A stretch of DNA of 64,000 bases, taken from Stenotrophomonas rhizophila. GTDB lineage: Bacteria > Pseudomonadota > Gammaproteobacteria > Xanthomonadales > Xanthomonadaceae. The translations under genes were made by a program, and so were the position numbers. The first letter of the stretch is position 1; every line of letters begins with the position of its first letter. The stretch is taken from positions 186,001 through 250,000 of the forward strand of contig NZ_VDQT01000005.1 of NCBI RefSeq assembly GCF_007667275.1. The letters are read 5' to 3'. Positions 45,537-56,920 of the stretch are shown in pieces. The notes under the pieces are model-generated. The model was not told the origin of the DNA, ran no database searches, and was given only the letters and a program-made list of their open reading frames with translations.

Positions 45537-46796
45537 ATGTCTGCCGACGCACCCGCCATCGCAACCCCTCCGGCCACCTACGCACAGCGGGTCGCCTTCG
45601 TGTCCGAGATCGCCGGGCGGCTGCACAGTTACGGCACCACCGCCCAGCGGCTGGAGGCCGCGGTGGTGGCGCTGGCGCAGCGGCTGGATTTGGACTGCGA
45701 GCCGTGGTCGAACCCGACCGGCTTGATCCTCAGCTTCAGCGACCCGACCAAGGCGATCGGTTCGTCGGACATCACCCGCGTGATCCGCCTCGCACCGGGC
45801 GAAAACGACCTGCACAAACTGAGCATTGCCGACCAGATCACCGACGCGGTCGCCAACGGCACCATGAGCATCGCCCAGGGCCATACCGCGCTGCGGCACC
45901 TGGACAAGGACCCGGGCCGGCGCGGCAAGATCCGCATGATCCTGTCCTACAGCCTGGGTGCGGCCGGCGTGGCCGGGTTGTGGAAACTGCCCTGGCTGGA
46001 CATCGCCACGGCCGGGGTGATCGGGCTGCTGATCGGCCTGATGACGCTGCTCACCGACCGCCGTCCGGCCAGCCGAGAAGCCAGCGAGGCGCTGGCGGCG
46101 CTGCTGGCCGGCACCGTGGCGGCGCTGGTGGCCTCGTTCGTGGGTGCGCTCAACCTCAACACGGTGATCATCGCCTCGCTGGTGGTGATGCTGCCCGGCA
46201 TGTCGCTGACCAATGCGGTCAACGAACTGGCCAGCCAGCACTGGGTATCGGGGACGGCGCGGTTCGCCGGCGCGATCACCACCATCCTGAAACTGACCGT
46301 GGGGGCGGTGATCGCGGTGACGCTGTCGGGCATCCTCGGCCTGGACCCGCTGGTGCGCGCGTCGCGACCGCAGGCGGACTGGGTGGAATGGAGTGCGCTG
46401 CTGCTGGCGGCGTTCGCTTTCGCGATGCTGTTCAAGGCCAGTCGCCGCGATTATCCGTGGGTGATCGCCGCGTCGGTGGCCGGGTATGCGATATCGAAGT
46501 TCGCCGGCCAGGCGTGGGGAATGCCGGCCGGCATTTTCATGTCGGCGATGGTGATGACCGCGGCCGGCAATCTGTTCGGTCGCCTGGTGCAGCGCCCCGG
46601 CGCGATCATCCGCCTGCCCGGCATCATCATGCTGGTTCCCGGCAGCACCAGCCTGCGCGGCGTGCTCACGCTGGTGCAGCAGCAGGACATGAGCGCGGGG
46701 CAGGTGGTGCTGATGACCGTGCTCAACGTGGTAATGGCGCTGGTGGCGGGACTATTGTTCGGCAACCTGCTGGTACCGGCGCGAAAGAATCTGTGA
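45537..46796 (+). CDS. ThrE-type threonine/serine exporter family protein
   Basis: 419 residues. Cytoplasmic N-terminal domain (AQRVAFVSEIAGRLHSYGTT, AQRLEAAVVALAQRLDL) followed by about ten membrane helices in two blocks, ThrE and ThrE_2, fused in one chain (LPGMSLTNAVNELASQHWVS; LPGIIMLVPGSTSLRGVL). Exports small amino acids in Corynebacterium; the substrate here is unproven. Start at ATG 45537 just before the conserved domain. Confidence 0.85.
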   Translation: MSADAPAIATPPATYAQRVAFVSEIAGRLHSYGTTAQRLEAAVVALAQRLDLDCEPWSNPTGLILSFSDPTKAIGSSDITRVIRLAPGENDLHKLSIADQITDAVANGTMSIAQGHTALRHLDKDPGRRGKIRMILSYSLGAAGVAGLWKLPWLDIATAGVIGLLIGLMTLLTDRRPASREASEALAALLAGTVAALVASFVGALNLNTVIIASLVVMLPGMSLTNAVNELASQHWVSGTARFAGAITTILKLTVGAVIAVTLSGILGLDPLVRASRPQADWVEWSALLLAAFAFAMLFKASRRDYPWVIAASVAGYAISKFAGQAWGMPAGIFMSAMVMTAAGNLFGRLVQRPGAIIRLPGIIMLVPGSTSLRGVLTLVQQQDMSAGQVVLMTVLNVVMALVAGLLFGNLLVPARKNL

Positions 46797-46896
46797 GTTT
46801 CTGAAAGTTTTCGCGACGTTCGGCAAACCCGGGTAACGCATTCAAATAATCGATATCGGTGCGCCGCGCATGCCGCACGCATCGGGCACCGCCTGG

Positions 46897-46918
46897 GCCG
46901 ACCAACGGTCGGCGCTAC
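46897..46918 (-). repeat. SMAG-like GTAG palindrome
   Basis: GCCGACCAACGGTCGGC followed by GCTAC; the minus strand starts GTAGCGCCGACCGTTGGTCG. Same TTG-loop subtype as 51884 onward. Confidence 0.7.
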
Positions 46919-46926
46919 CGTCCCAC

Positions 46927-46955
46927 AAAAAACGCCGGCCATCCGGGCCGGCGTT
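46927..46955 (-). terminator. rho-independent terminator of the H-NS-like gene
   Basis: On the minus strand AACGCCGGCC-CGGAT-GGCCGGCGTT followed by TTTT and GTGGG. Ten perfect pairs; about 28 bases after the stop codon at 46983. Confidence 0.85.
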
Positions 46956-46982
46956 TCAATGCGCGCGCCATCGGCGCATCGC

Positions 46983-47360
46983 TTACTTCTTGATCAGGAA
47001 ATCTTCCAGCTTCTTGCCCTTGGTGGTGTGGGCAGCCAGCCAGCGCGGCTGCTTGCCACGGCCGGTCCAGGTTTCCTTCGGGTTGGCCGGGTTGCGGTAC
47101 TTCGGGGCCACCTTGCCCAGCTTGCGCACCGCCTTCTTGGCCGGAGCGGCCTTGCCCGCCGTGCCCGCGCGGCTGCGGCCCGCAGCGGCAACGCCGGCTA
47201 CTTCTTCAAGGGTGTATCCGTTGGCTTTGGCCAGCTTGGCCAGCTGGGCGCGAACCTTGGTCAGGGCCGGGCGCTTGGCGACGATCGTCTGCTGCTTCTT
47301 CGCGTTCTTGATCAGGGCGCCCAGCTCTTTGGCGGACAAACCACTCAGGTCGATACTCAT
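46983..47360 (-). CDS. H-NS family nucleoid-associated protein (XrvA-like)
   Basis: 125 residues, very basic. N-terminal oligomerisation helix (SIDLSGLSAKELGALIKNAK), a flexible Ala/Lys/Arg linker, and the H-NS DNA-binding tail: KYRNPANPKETWTGRGKQPR, where TWTGRGKQPRW is the AT-hook-like motif. The ATG at 47360 has GGAGT seven bases upstream. Silences A/T-rich, often acquired DNA; the lower-GC surface-glycan genes of this window are natural targets. The upstream region contains ATTCTCATTTGCG, a Fur-box-like half only. Confidence 0.9.
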   Translation of the reverse strand: MSIDLSGLSAKELGALIKNAKKQQTIVAKRPALTKVRAQLAKLAKANGYTLEEVAGVAAAGRSRAGTAGKAAPAKKAVRKLGKVAPKYRNPANPKETWTGRGKQPRWLAAHTTKGKKLEDFLIKK

Positions 47361-47486
47361 CAACTACTCCGGAATCTAAAAAGAAGGACGGGGTGTGGGC
47401 CAGTCCTTGGCATCGGGCAACAGCATACATTCTCATTTGCGCAATGCACAGCTTGTCGGAATAATCAATGGAAATGGGATAATTAA

Positions 47487-47510
47487 ATGCCGGGGTATTT
47501 CACCCGGCAT
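47487..47510 (-). terminator. terminator of proS
   Basis: ATGCCGGG-(TGAAATAC)-CCCGGCAT on the minus strand followed by TTAATTATCC. Eight pairs, seven bases after the stop at 47517; T-run interrupted by A. Confidence 0.6.
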
Positions 47511-47516
47511 CCGTCA

Positions 47517-49208
47517 TCACTTCGTCAGCCGGGCCATCAGGGCGTCGCGGTCCAGGCTCTCGGCCTCGCTCGCCGAGCGTGCGCGGTATTCGAACGTACC
47601 CGCCTCCAGGCCACGTTCGGACACCACCACCCGGTGCGGGACGCCGATCAGTTCCATGTCGGCAAACATCTGGCCGGGGCGCAGCCCGCGGTCGTCCAGC
47701 GCCGCATCCAGGCCGGAAGCCTGCAGCTGCGCGAGCAGCTCGGCGGCGGCCGCATTGACCGCATCGTCCTGCTTTGGATTGATGACGCATACCACCACCT
47801 GCCAGGGCGCCATCGCGTCGGGCCAGATAATGCCGGCGGCGTCATGGTTCTGCTCGATCGCAGCGGCGACGATGCGCGAGATGCCGATGCCGTAGCAGCC
47901 CATCGCCAGCACCGCGGCCTTGCCGTTCTCGTCCAGCACGGTTGCTTTAAGCGCCTGCGCATACTGGCGACCCAGCTGGAACACATGGCCCACTTCGATG
48001 CCGCGCGCCACCTTCAGCTCGCCACCGTCGGCCGCACGGTCGCCTTCCTTTGCATTGCGGATGTCAGCCACTTCCGGTTCCGGCAGGTCGCGGCCCCAGT
48101 TGACCCCGGCAATATGGAAGCCGGCTTCGTTGGCGCCGACGACAAAATCGGCCATCGCCGCAACGTCGCGATCGGCCACGACGCGGATCGGCCTGGCCGG
48201 ATTCAGCGGGCCGAGGAAACCGGGTTCACTGCCCAGGTGGGTGGCGATTTCCGCCTCGCCGGCCATGCGGTACCCCTGCAGGCCCTCCACTTTGCCCAGT
48301 TTGATTTCGTTGACGTCATGGTCGCCGCGCACCAGCGCCAGCACGAAGCCGCCTTCGCTCATGATCGCGATCGACTTCACCGTGCGCTCCAGGCCGATCC
48401 CGAGCAGGGCGGCCACGGCTTCGCAGGTCTTCTGGGTGGGGGTTTCGACCTTGCGCAGCGCTTCGCTGGCGGCCGCGCGCGGACCCGGCGCGGCCGCGAC
48501 CGCCGCTTCCATGTTGGCCGCGTAGTCCGAGCCGGTGGAGAACACCAGCGCGTCTTCGCCGGAGTCGGCGATCACGTGGAATTCCTGCGACGCATCGCCA
48601 CCGATGGCACCGGAATCGGCCTGCACCATGCGGAAATCCAGGCCCAGGCGGGTGAACACGCGGGCGTAGGCGGCCTTCATGTTTTCGTACTCGCGTACCA
48701 GGCAGGCATCGTCCAGATGGAAGGAGTAGGCGTCCTTCATCAGGAACTCGCGCGCACGCATCACGCCGAAGCGCGGGCGGATCTCATCGCGGAACTTGGT
48801 CTGGATCTGGAAGAAGTTGACCGGCAGCTGCTTGTAGCTGGACAGTTCCTGGCGCGCGAAGTCGGCCGCGGCTTCCTCGGCGGTGGGGCTGTAGCAGAAC
48901 ACCTGGTCCTTGCGGTCCTTGATCTTGAGCAGCTGCGGACCGAATTTTTCCCAACGGCCGGTGGCTTCCCACAGTTCCTTGGGCTGGATGGTCGGCACCT
49001 GGAATTCCACCGCGCCGGCCCGCTCCATTTCCTCGCGCACGATGCGCTCGACCTTGCGCAGCACGCGCAGGCCCAGTGGCGACCACGTGTACAGCCCCGA
49101 GGCCAGCTTGCGGATCATGCCCGCGCGCAGCATCAGCCGGTGGCTGGTGAGCTCGGCATCGCTGGGGGTTTCCTTGGTGGTACGCAGGTGGAACTGGGAG
49201 AGGCGCAT
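47517..49208 (-). CDS. proS: prolyl-tRNA synthetase
   Basis: 563 residues, class II aminoacyl-tRNA synthetase with the bacterial editing insertion. Motif 2 region [26 protein letters not shown], the insertion (about 230-400) with the [13 protein letters not shown] segment, motif 3 [20 protein letters not shown] and the C-terminal anticodon domain. Start ATG 49208 ([10 protein letters not shown]) fits the family; the frame extends 18 codons upstream. Confidence 0.97.
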   Translation of the reverse strand: MRLSQFHLRTTKETPSDAELTSHRLMLRAGMIRKLASGLYTWSPLGLRVLRKVERIVREEMERAGAVEFQVPTIQPKELWEATGRWEKFGPQLLKIKDRKDQVFCYSPTAEEAAADFARQELSSYKQLPVNFFQIQTKFRDEIRPRFGVMRAREFLMKDAYSFHLDDACLVREYENMKAAYARVFTRLGLDFRMVQADSGAIGGDASQEFHVIADSGEDALVFSTGSDYAANMEAAVAAAPGPRAAASEALRKVETPTQKTCEAVAALLGIGLERTVKSIAIMSEGGFVLALVRGDHDVNEIKLGKVEGLQGYRMAGEAEIATHLGSEPGFLGPLNPARPIRVVADRDVAAMADFVVGANEAGFHIAGVNWGRDLPEPEVADIRNAKEGDRAADGGELKVARGIEVGHVFQLGRQYAQALKATVLDENGKAAVLAMGCYGIGISRIVAAAIEQNHDAAGIIWPDAMAPWQVVVCVINPKQDDAVNAAAAELLAQLQASGLDAALDDRGLRPGQMFADMELIGVPHRVVVSERGLEAGTFEYRARSASEAESLDRDALMARLTK

Positions 49209-49286
49209 CGTCGGCTTCGCTGAACGGCGGAAAGGCAATATTCTGCCAGCCCGGCCGCCCACGTGCCCAATCCTGGCGCGAACGGC

Positions 49287-49311
49287 GTATCGACCAACGG
49301 TCGATACCTAC
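49287..49311 (-). repeat. SMAG-like GTAG palindrome
   Basis: GTATCGACCAACGGTCGATAC followed by CTAC: stem GTATCGACC with GGTCGATAC, GTAG on the minus strand. Upstream of proS. Confidence 0.7.
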
Positions 49312-49365
49312 CGCCGGTGCGTGGACAATGCCACCCCCAACGGCGGGCCGTCCCCAATATCACCG

Positions 49366-49431
49366 GCACCGCCGCCGTGCCCGATCCCACCGGCATCGGC
49401 GCCATGCCCGATGCCACCGGCAATGGCTTGG
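49366..49431. repeat. 27-bp imperfect tandem repeat, about 2.4 copies
   Basis: Units CACCGGCACCGCCGCCGTGC.. and CACCGGCATCGGCGCCATGC.., each closing with CCGAT, then a partial CACCGGCAATGG. Lies in the proS/DUF4124 spacer between two SMAG-like elements. Confidence 0.5.
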
Positions 49432-49437
49432 CGCCTG

Positions 49438-49461
49438 GTAGCCCCGACCGTTGGTCGGGGG
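49438..49461 (+). repeat. SMAG-like GTAG palindrome
   Basis: GTAG then CCCCGACCGTTGGTCGGGG. Eight bases after the stop of the DUF4124 gene on the other strand, which it may help terminate. Confidence 0.7.
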
Positions 49462-49468
49462 AGGCCGC

Positions 49469-49849
49469 TCAGGCGGCCGGCTTGCAGTAGGCCTTGATCG
49501 CCGCGTCCGCCAGCGCCTTCTGCGCCTGGCGCTGGCTGTCGTCCAGCGCGGTGTCCGGCTTGCCGTCGCCGTTGGTGTCCTGCATCACCTCGCCCTTGCC
49601 GGCGAGCAGGGCCAGGTTGTCGCGGGCGGTGGTGCAGTTGGCCGATTCGGCCGGCGCCGCTGCCGCGGCGGCCCGGGTGGCGGCCGGGTCGCGGTTCTGC
49701 ACCTTGCGCTGTTCAGCGTTCTGCCCGGTGGGCGGCTTCTCCGAGTACTGGGTTACGCCATTGGCGTCCTTCCACTTGTAGACGTTTCCGGCGCTGGCCG
49801 AAGCGCTGGCGAGCAGCAGCAGGCAGCACACGAGGGGCAGGGCACGCAT
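49469..49849 (-). CDS. DUF4124 domain-containing exported protein
   Basis: 126 residues. Signal peptide (RALPLVCCLLLLASASASAG), then the DUF4124 motif VYKWKDANGVTQYSEKPPTG (24-43), an Ala-rich linker and a helical C-terminus with two Cys. DUF4124 is a short periplasmic domain of unknown function, frequent in gammaproteobacteria. ATG 49849 has CGGAG eight bases upstream. A much longer frame runs on antisense to pssA; that extension is rejected. Confidence 0.78.
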   Translation of the reverse strand: MRALPLVCCLLLLASASASAGNVYKWKDANGVTQYSEKPPTGQNAEQRKVQNRDPAATRAAAAAAPAESANCTTARDNLALLAGKGEVMQDTNGDGKPDTALDDSQRQAQKALADAAIKAYCKPAA

Positions 49850-49951
49850 GGCAACTCCGGGCAGCAGGGGGCAGGAGCGCGATTGCAGCATTCCCGTCCG
49901 GCGCTGGCAACCCTCCCCCCAAACCGCGCCGCAGCCACTAAACTGGCCGGC

Positions 49952-50731
49952 ATGGATCAGATGAAACCCCCGCCGCGCTCGCGCAGCATTTACCTGTTGC
50001 CCAACCTGTTCACCACGGCCGGCCTGTTTGCGGGGTTCTACGCGATCATCGCCGCCGCCAATGGCGACTTCGTCAATGCCGCCATCGCGGTGTTCGTGGC
50101 CGCGGTCATGGACGGCCTGGACGGGCGGGTGGCGCGCCTGACCGGCACCAGCAGCGAATTTGGCGTGCAGTACGACTCGCTGGCCGACCTGGTCAGCTTC
50201 GGCATGGCCCCGGCGCTGGTGATGTACCACTGGTCGCTGTCCTGGCTGAAGTTCGACGACCCGATCATGGGCCGGGTGGGTTGGGCGGTCGCCTTCCTGT
50301 ATGCGGCGTGCGCGGCCCTGCGCCTGGCCCGCTTCAACACCCAGGTCAGCGTGGTCGACAAGCGCTGGTTCATCGGCCTGGCCAGTCCGGCCGCCGCCGG
50401 CCTGATGATGTCCTTCGTGTGGGCCTTCGCCGACGGCGCGCTCGGCTGGGATGGCAATGAACTGCGCTACGTGGCATTGGGCGTGACCCTGGCGGCGGCG
50501 CTGCTGATGGTCAGCCGGATCCGCTTCTGGAGCTTCAAGGGCGGTGGTGAAAAAGGCCCGCGCGCCGACCGCGTGCCGTTCCTGGCGTTGGCGCTGGTGC
50601 CGATCGCCATTGCGATCATGGTCATCGACCTGCCGCGCGTGTTGTTCGCGGTGGGCGTGATCTACGCGTTGTCCGGCCCGGTCAGCTGGGTCTGGCAGCG
50701 CACCCGCAAGCCGGCCGAGCCCGGCGCGTGA
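49952..50731 (+). CDS. pssA: CDP-diacylglycerol-serine O-phosphatidyltransferase
   Basis: 259 residues, inner membrane. The CDP-alcohol phosphotransferase motif is complete: MDGLDGRVARLTG and then EFGVQYDSLADLVSFG (D-G-x2-D-G-x2-A-R-x8-G-x3-D-x3-D). Membrane helices fill the rest. Makes phosphatidylserine, precursor of phosphatidylethanolamine. The next gene starts in its stop codon. Confidence 0.9.
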   Translation: MDQMKPPPRSRSIYLLPNLFTTAGLFAGFYAIIAAANGDFVNAAIAVFVAAVMDGLDGRVARLTGTSSEFGVQYDSLADLVSFGMAPALVMYHWSLSWLKFDDPIMGRVGWAVAFLYAACAALRLARFNTQVSVVDKRWFIGLASPAAAGLMMSFVWAFADGALGWDGNELRYVALGVTLAAALLMVSRIRFWSFKGGGEKGPRADRVPFLALALVPIAIAIMVIDLPRVLFAVGVIYALSGPVSWVWQRTRKPAEPGA

Positions 50732-51258
50732 GCACGCCGGCCGCGCCGCCGCTGTGGACCCCGGCCCAGCAGTCCTGGCTGCAGGCGATGGGCTACACGG
50801 TGTTCGTGGACGGCAGCGTGGACGCGGCGCCGGATGCGCAGATCGACCTGGGCGCAGTCCCGGCCGCGGCACTCCCGGACGACCCCGTCGTAGTGCCGGG
50901 CTCTGCCCGGCAAAGCGCGCCCGCCCCACGGCGGAGCGCACCCACCAGCATCGAAGACGCCTCTGCGCCAGCGCGCAGCAATGCGCCAACGGACGATGCG
51001 CCTGCTCCGCCGCGCCGCAGCGCGCCCGCTGCCGAAGCGCCGGTCGCCAGCGCCCGCCCCGGCGCCCGCCGCCCGGCGGTGCGCATGCCGCCGCCGCTGC
51101 AGATCGCATTGCTGCGCGCCTCAGGCTGCAACCCGAACGACCCCGACACCCAGGCAGTGATGGCCGGCTGGAACCTAGACGAACTGCGCGGCAACGCCGC
51201 GGCCAAGCGTGCGCTGTGGCCGCAGTTGAGGGCACTGCGCAAGCGGGGCAGGGCGTGA
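50728..51258 (+). CDS. candidate DNA polymerase III psi subunit (HolD-like)
   Basis: 176 residues from a GTG inside the pssA stop. N-terminal PAQQSWLQAMGYTVFV and C-terminal NLDELRGNAAAKRALWPQLR resemble the two conserved ends of E. coli HolD (WQLQQLGITQW near the start; LTDLRANPTARAALWQQI near the end). Position also fits: in E. coli holD directly precedes rimI, and rimI follows here by a GTGA overlap, while holC is 3 kb away. The middle (about 55-125) is a low-complexity Ala/Pro/Arg linker that includes a translated REP element. Psi links the chi subunit to the clamp loader. Call is inference from motif and synteny. Confidence 0.6.
   Translation: MSTPAAPPLWTPAQQSWLQAMGYTVFVDGSVDAAPDAQIDLGAVPAAALPDDPVVVPGSARQSAPAPRRSAPTSIEDASAPARSNAPTDDAPAPPRRSAPAAEAPVASARPGARRPAVRMPPPLQIALLRASGCNPNDPDTQAVMAGWNLDELRGNAAAKRALWPQLRALRKRGRA
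50890..50912 (+). repeat. SMAG-like element inside the HolD-like coding sequence
   Basis: GTAGTGCCGGGCTCTGCCCG plus GCA: GTAG followed by TGCCGGG-CTCT-CCCGGCA. It is read in frame as VVVPGSARQ in the linker. Confidence 0.75.
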
Positions 51259-51752
51259 GCGCGGTCAGTGCGCACCGGCCACCGGCGCTGCGCGCACTGC
51301 GCGAAGCCGATCTGGACGCGGTGATGGAGATCGAGCTGCGCGGGTACCCGTTCCCGTGGACGCGCGGCATCTTCGTCGACTGCCTGCGGGCGGGCTACCC
51401 GGCGTTGGCGCTGGAAGACGACGGCGTGCTGGCGGGTTACGGCGTGCTGAGCATCGCCGCCGACGAAGCGCATGTCTTGAATGTCTGCATCGATCCGGCC
51501 TGCCAGACCCGTGGTTTGGGCCGGCGACTGTTCCGCGCGCTGGTGAAGCTGGCGCGCGAGCATGGCGCGCAGCGGGTATTCCTGGAAGTGCGGCCGTCCA
51601 ACACTCCGGCGGTGGCGCTGTACCACAGCGAAGGCTTCAACGAGATCGGCCGTCGGCCGCGCTATTACCCCGCGCGCGATGGCCGCGAGGACGCGCTGGT
51701 GATGGCGATGGAGCTGGTCGACGACGACATCCAGACGATGCCGCCGTTGTAG
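51255..51752 (+). CDS. rimI: ribosomal protein S18 alanine N-acetyltransferase
   Basis: 165 residues, GNAT fold. LREADLDAVMEIELRGYPFPWT at the start, the acetyl-CoA loop VCIDPACQTRGLGRRLFRAL (Q/R-x2-G-x-G/A) and EVRPSNTPAVALYHSEGFNE near the end. Starts at GTG within the stop of the HolD-like gene. Acetylates the N-terminus of S18 in E. coli. Confidence 0.92.
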   Translation: MSAVSAHRPPALRALREADLDAVMEIELRGYPFPWTRGIFVDCLRAGYPALALEDDGVLAGYGVLSIAADEAHVLNVCIDPACQTRGLGRRLFRALVKLAREHGAQRVFLEVRPSNTPAVALYHSEGFNEIGRRPRYYPARDGREDALVMAMELVDDDIQTMPPL

Positions 51753-51807
51753 CCGACCAGGTTGCACGGGCATGACCATCGGCGGGGAGGGCGCTTCTCC
51801 GATCGGG

Positions 51808-51865
51808 GTCCATGCGTCAAAGGGCCGATCACCGCTACCGGCAGTCGTTTGGGAACCGACTCTAC
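51808..51865 (-). repeat. 58-bp dispersed repeat, copy 3 (minus)
   Basis: Begins GTCCATGCGTCAAAGGGCCG, ends ACCGACTCTAC. Similarity to the copy at 59279 continues for 18 more bases, so 51790-51865 and 59279-59354 match as 76-bp units. Confidence 0.8.
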
Positions 51866-51883
51866 CAGCGAGCAGCCCACCCG

Positions 51884-52004
51884 GTAGGTGGCGACCGTTG
51901 GTCGCCACGACACGCCGAGCAGCCCACCCAGGTAGGTGGCGACCGTTGGTCGCCACGACACGCCGAGCAGCCCACCCGGTAGGTGGCGACCGTTGGTCGC
52001 CACG
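51884..52004 (+). repeat. tandem array of three SMAG-like units
   Basis: Three copies of GTAGGTGGCGACCGTTGGTC+GCCAC start at 51884, 51932 and 51979 (periods 48 and 47), separated by GACACGCCGAGCAGCCCACC-type spacers; half a spacer also precedes the first. The last copy ends 11 bases before the valS stop codon. Confidence 0.85.
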
Positions 52005-52014
52005 CTTCAACCCG

Positions 52015-54840
<2,826 letters not shown>

Positions 54841-54912
54841 GCGGGGGAACCAGGAGGCAATCGGTAAAGGATCAGGGCGGCGGCGGACCCGATCAAGGGC
54901 GCCGCCGCGGGC

Positions 54913-55338
54913 TTACATGTCGTACTTGTTCAGCACGAAGTCCAGCGCCTTGTACTGGCGCCAGCGTTCGCGCAGCGGTTCGCGCGCGGCCGGGTCAGCC
55001 GGCACTACTTCCAGCACCCGGTCGCAGGCGCCCAGGTAGGGGTCGTCGCGCAGGTTGATCACCAGCGGCCGGCTCGGCGCTTCCGCGCCGGGCACCGCGA
55101 TCAGCACCAGTGCTTCGTCCTCGTCGGCATCTTCGCCGGCGATCTGGTGCGGAATGTAGGCATCGTCGTCGAACGACCACAGCAGCTCGTCCAGTTCTTC
55201 GGCCTGGGCCTGGTCGCGGGCCAGCACCAGGGTCTGCAGGCCGGCGTCGTTGGCCTTGCGGGCCAGCTCGCAGACCAGGCGCAGCGGCTCGGTGAGGAAG
55301 CGCGGCTTGGCGATCAGGTAGAAGTCGGCGCGGGACAT
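54913..55338 (-). CDS. holC: DNA polymerase III chi subunit
   Basis: 141 residues. RADFYLIAKPRFLTEPLRLV at the start, ARDQAQAEELDELLWSFDDD and YIPHQIAGE in the middle, and RERWRQYKALDFVLNKYDM at the end are HolC features. Chi binds SSB and, through psi, the clamp loader. The ATG overlaps the pepA stop (TGATG). The Asp/Glu-rich DEDEALVLIAVPG stretch is usual for the group. Confidence 0.9.
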   Translation of the reverse strand: MSRADFYLIAKPRFLTEPLRLVCELARKANDAGLQTLVLARDQAQAEELDELLWSFDDDAYIPHQIAGEDADEDEALVLIAVPGAEAPSRPLVINLRDDPYLGACDRVLEVVPADPAAREPLRERWRQYKALDFVLNKYDM

Positions 55339-56816
55339 CAGCTGCGGGCGACCTGGTCCAGCAGCCACTGGGTCAGCAGGCCGACCGGACGACCGGTGGC
55401 CATGCCGCGCTTGCCTTCGTCGCTGGCCACGCCGGCGATGTCCAGGTGCGCCCAGCGCTGGCCTTCAGTGAAGCGCGACAGGAAGCAGCCGGCGGTGATC
55501 GCACCGGCCCAGCGGCCGCCGATGTTGTAGACGTCGGCGAAGCTGGAATCCAGCATCGGCTGGTATTCGTCCCACAGCGGCAGGCGCCAGGCGCGGTCGA
55601 ACACATGCTCGCCGGCGGCCAGCAGTTCATTGGCGAGGTCGTCGTGCTTGGTCATCAGGCCGGCGGTCTGGTGACCCAGCGCGACCATGCAGGCCCCGGT
55701 CAGGGTGGCGACGTCGACCAGCGCTGCCGGTTCGAAGCGCTGCGCGTAGGTCAGCGCGTCGCACAGGATCAGGCGGCCTTCGGCGTCGGTGTTGCCCACT
55801 TCGATGGTCTTGCCCGACATCGAGGTGATCACGTCGGACGGACGGTAGGCATTGCCGTCGATGGCGTTTTCGACCGCCGGCACCACCACCACCAGGTTCA
55901 GCGGCAGCCGGGCGGTGACCGCGGCGACGAAGGTGCCGATGACGTTGGCGCCACCGCACATGTCGTACTTCATTTCCTCGATGCCGCCCTGGGTCTTCAG
56001 GTTCACGCCACCGGTGTCGAAGGTGATGCCCTTGCCGACCAGCACGTACGGCTTGGCGCTGCCGCCGTTGTTCCACTTCAGCACGACCAGGCGCGGGCGG
56101 TTGGCCGAGCCACGGGCCACGGCCAGCAGCGAGCCCATGCCCAGCGCTTCCATCTGCGCCTCGTCCAGGATCTCGGCCTCGGCGCCGGCATGGGCCTGCG
56201 CGAAGGCGGCCGAGGACTCGGCCAGGTAGGCCGGGGTGCACAGGTTCGGCGGCAGGTTGCCCAGCTCGCGGGCGTGCTGCACGCCGGCGGCGATGGCCTG
56301 GCCCTGGAGCAGGGCCTGGTCATCGGTACCGGCGATGGCCAGGCTGGCCAGGCCGGCGGCCTCGGGCTTCTTCGTGCCCAGGGTGGCGGTGTAGCGGTAG
56401 CTGGCGTGGTCGGCGGCGATCACGGCCTGGCGGATGTTCCAGGCGGCGTCGCGGCCCTTGATCTGCAGCTCGGACAGGGTGAACAGGGCGTGGCGGATGG
56501 CCCCGCTCTTCAGCGCGCGGCCGGCGTCGCCGACGGCCTTGAGGTACTGAGGCACGCCGAACTTGGCCGGCTCGCCCAGCCCGACCACCAGCACGCGCGG
56601 TGCGGTCACGCCGGGCACGTCATGCACCAGGGTGGTGGCGCCGGTCTTGCCGCTGACATCGCCGCGGGCGACCAGGGCGGTCAGGCGACCGCCGGAAACG
56701 GCGTCCAGGGCCTGCGCCGCCGGGCTCAGGGTCTGGTCGGCGTAGGCGCCGACGATGACGCAGTCGACCTCGGCGGAGGCCGGGGCAGCGTGGTTCAGGG
56801 TAAATTCGAGGGCCAT
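55338..56816 (-). CDS. pepA: leucyl aminopeptidase (M17)
   Basis: 492 residues. Two-metal site: [15 protein letters not shown] (Lys and Asp ligands), [10 protein letters not shown] and [10 protein letters not shown] (Asp/Glu ligands and catalytic Arg). Cytoplasmic peptidase; in E. coli PepA also binds DNA as XerCD accessory factor, notable because xerD lies 3 kb away. Divergent from lptF. Confidence 0.96.
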   Translation of the reverse strand: MALEFTLNHAAPASAEVDCVIVGAYADQTLSPAAQALDAVSGGRLTALVARGDVSGKTGATTLVHDVPGVTAPRVLVVGLGEPAKFGVPQYLKAVGDAGRALKSGAIRHALFTLSELQIKGRDAAWNIRQAVIAADHASYRYTATLGTKKPEAAGLASLAIAGTDDQALLQGQAIAAGVQHARELGNLPPNLCTPAYLAESSAAFAQAHAGAEAEILDEAQMEALGMGSLLAVARGSANRPRLVVLKWNNGGSAKPYVLVGKGITFDTGGVNLKTQGGIEEMKYDMCGGANVIGTFVAAVTARLPLNLVVVVPAVENAIDGNAYRPSDVITSMSGKTIEVGNTDAEGRLILCDALTYAQRFEPAALVDVATLTGACMVALGHQTAGLMTKHDDLANELLAAGEHVFDRAWRLPLWDEYQPMLDSSFADVYNIGGRWAGAITAGCFLSRFTEGQRWAHLDIAGVASDEGKRGMATGRPVGLLTQWLLDQVARS

Positions 56817-56920
56817 TGATCAGATTCCGTTGGCAAATCCGTACAATCGCGAGCTGTTTACGTCCCGTCAGTAGACTGGGCAGCCACGCGAACGAATCCG
56901 AGAGTTTAAACCACCGCCCC

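Noticed and set aside
44966..46804. 612-codon frame covering the permease gene antisense and thrE in another frame
   Set aside because: Arg/Gly/Pro-rich shadow; the STAS-MlaE and ThrE genes carry the real family sequence.
49469..51370. Single 633-residue minus-strand protein ending in DUF4124
   Set aside because: Only the last 126 residues have signal peptide and domain; the rest is antisense to pssA and the HolD-like gene. Start set at 49849.
51884..52004. CRISPR array
   Set aside because: Only three units, spacers are also near-identical, units are GTAG palindromes, and no cas genes are present.
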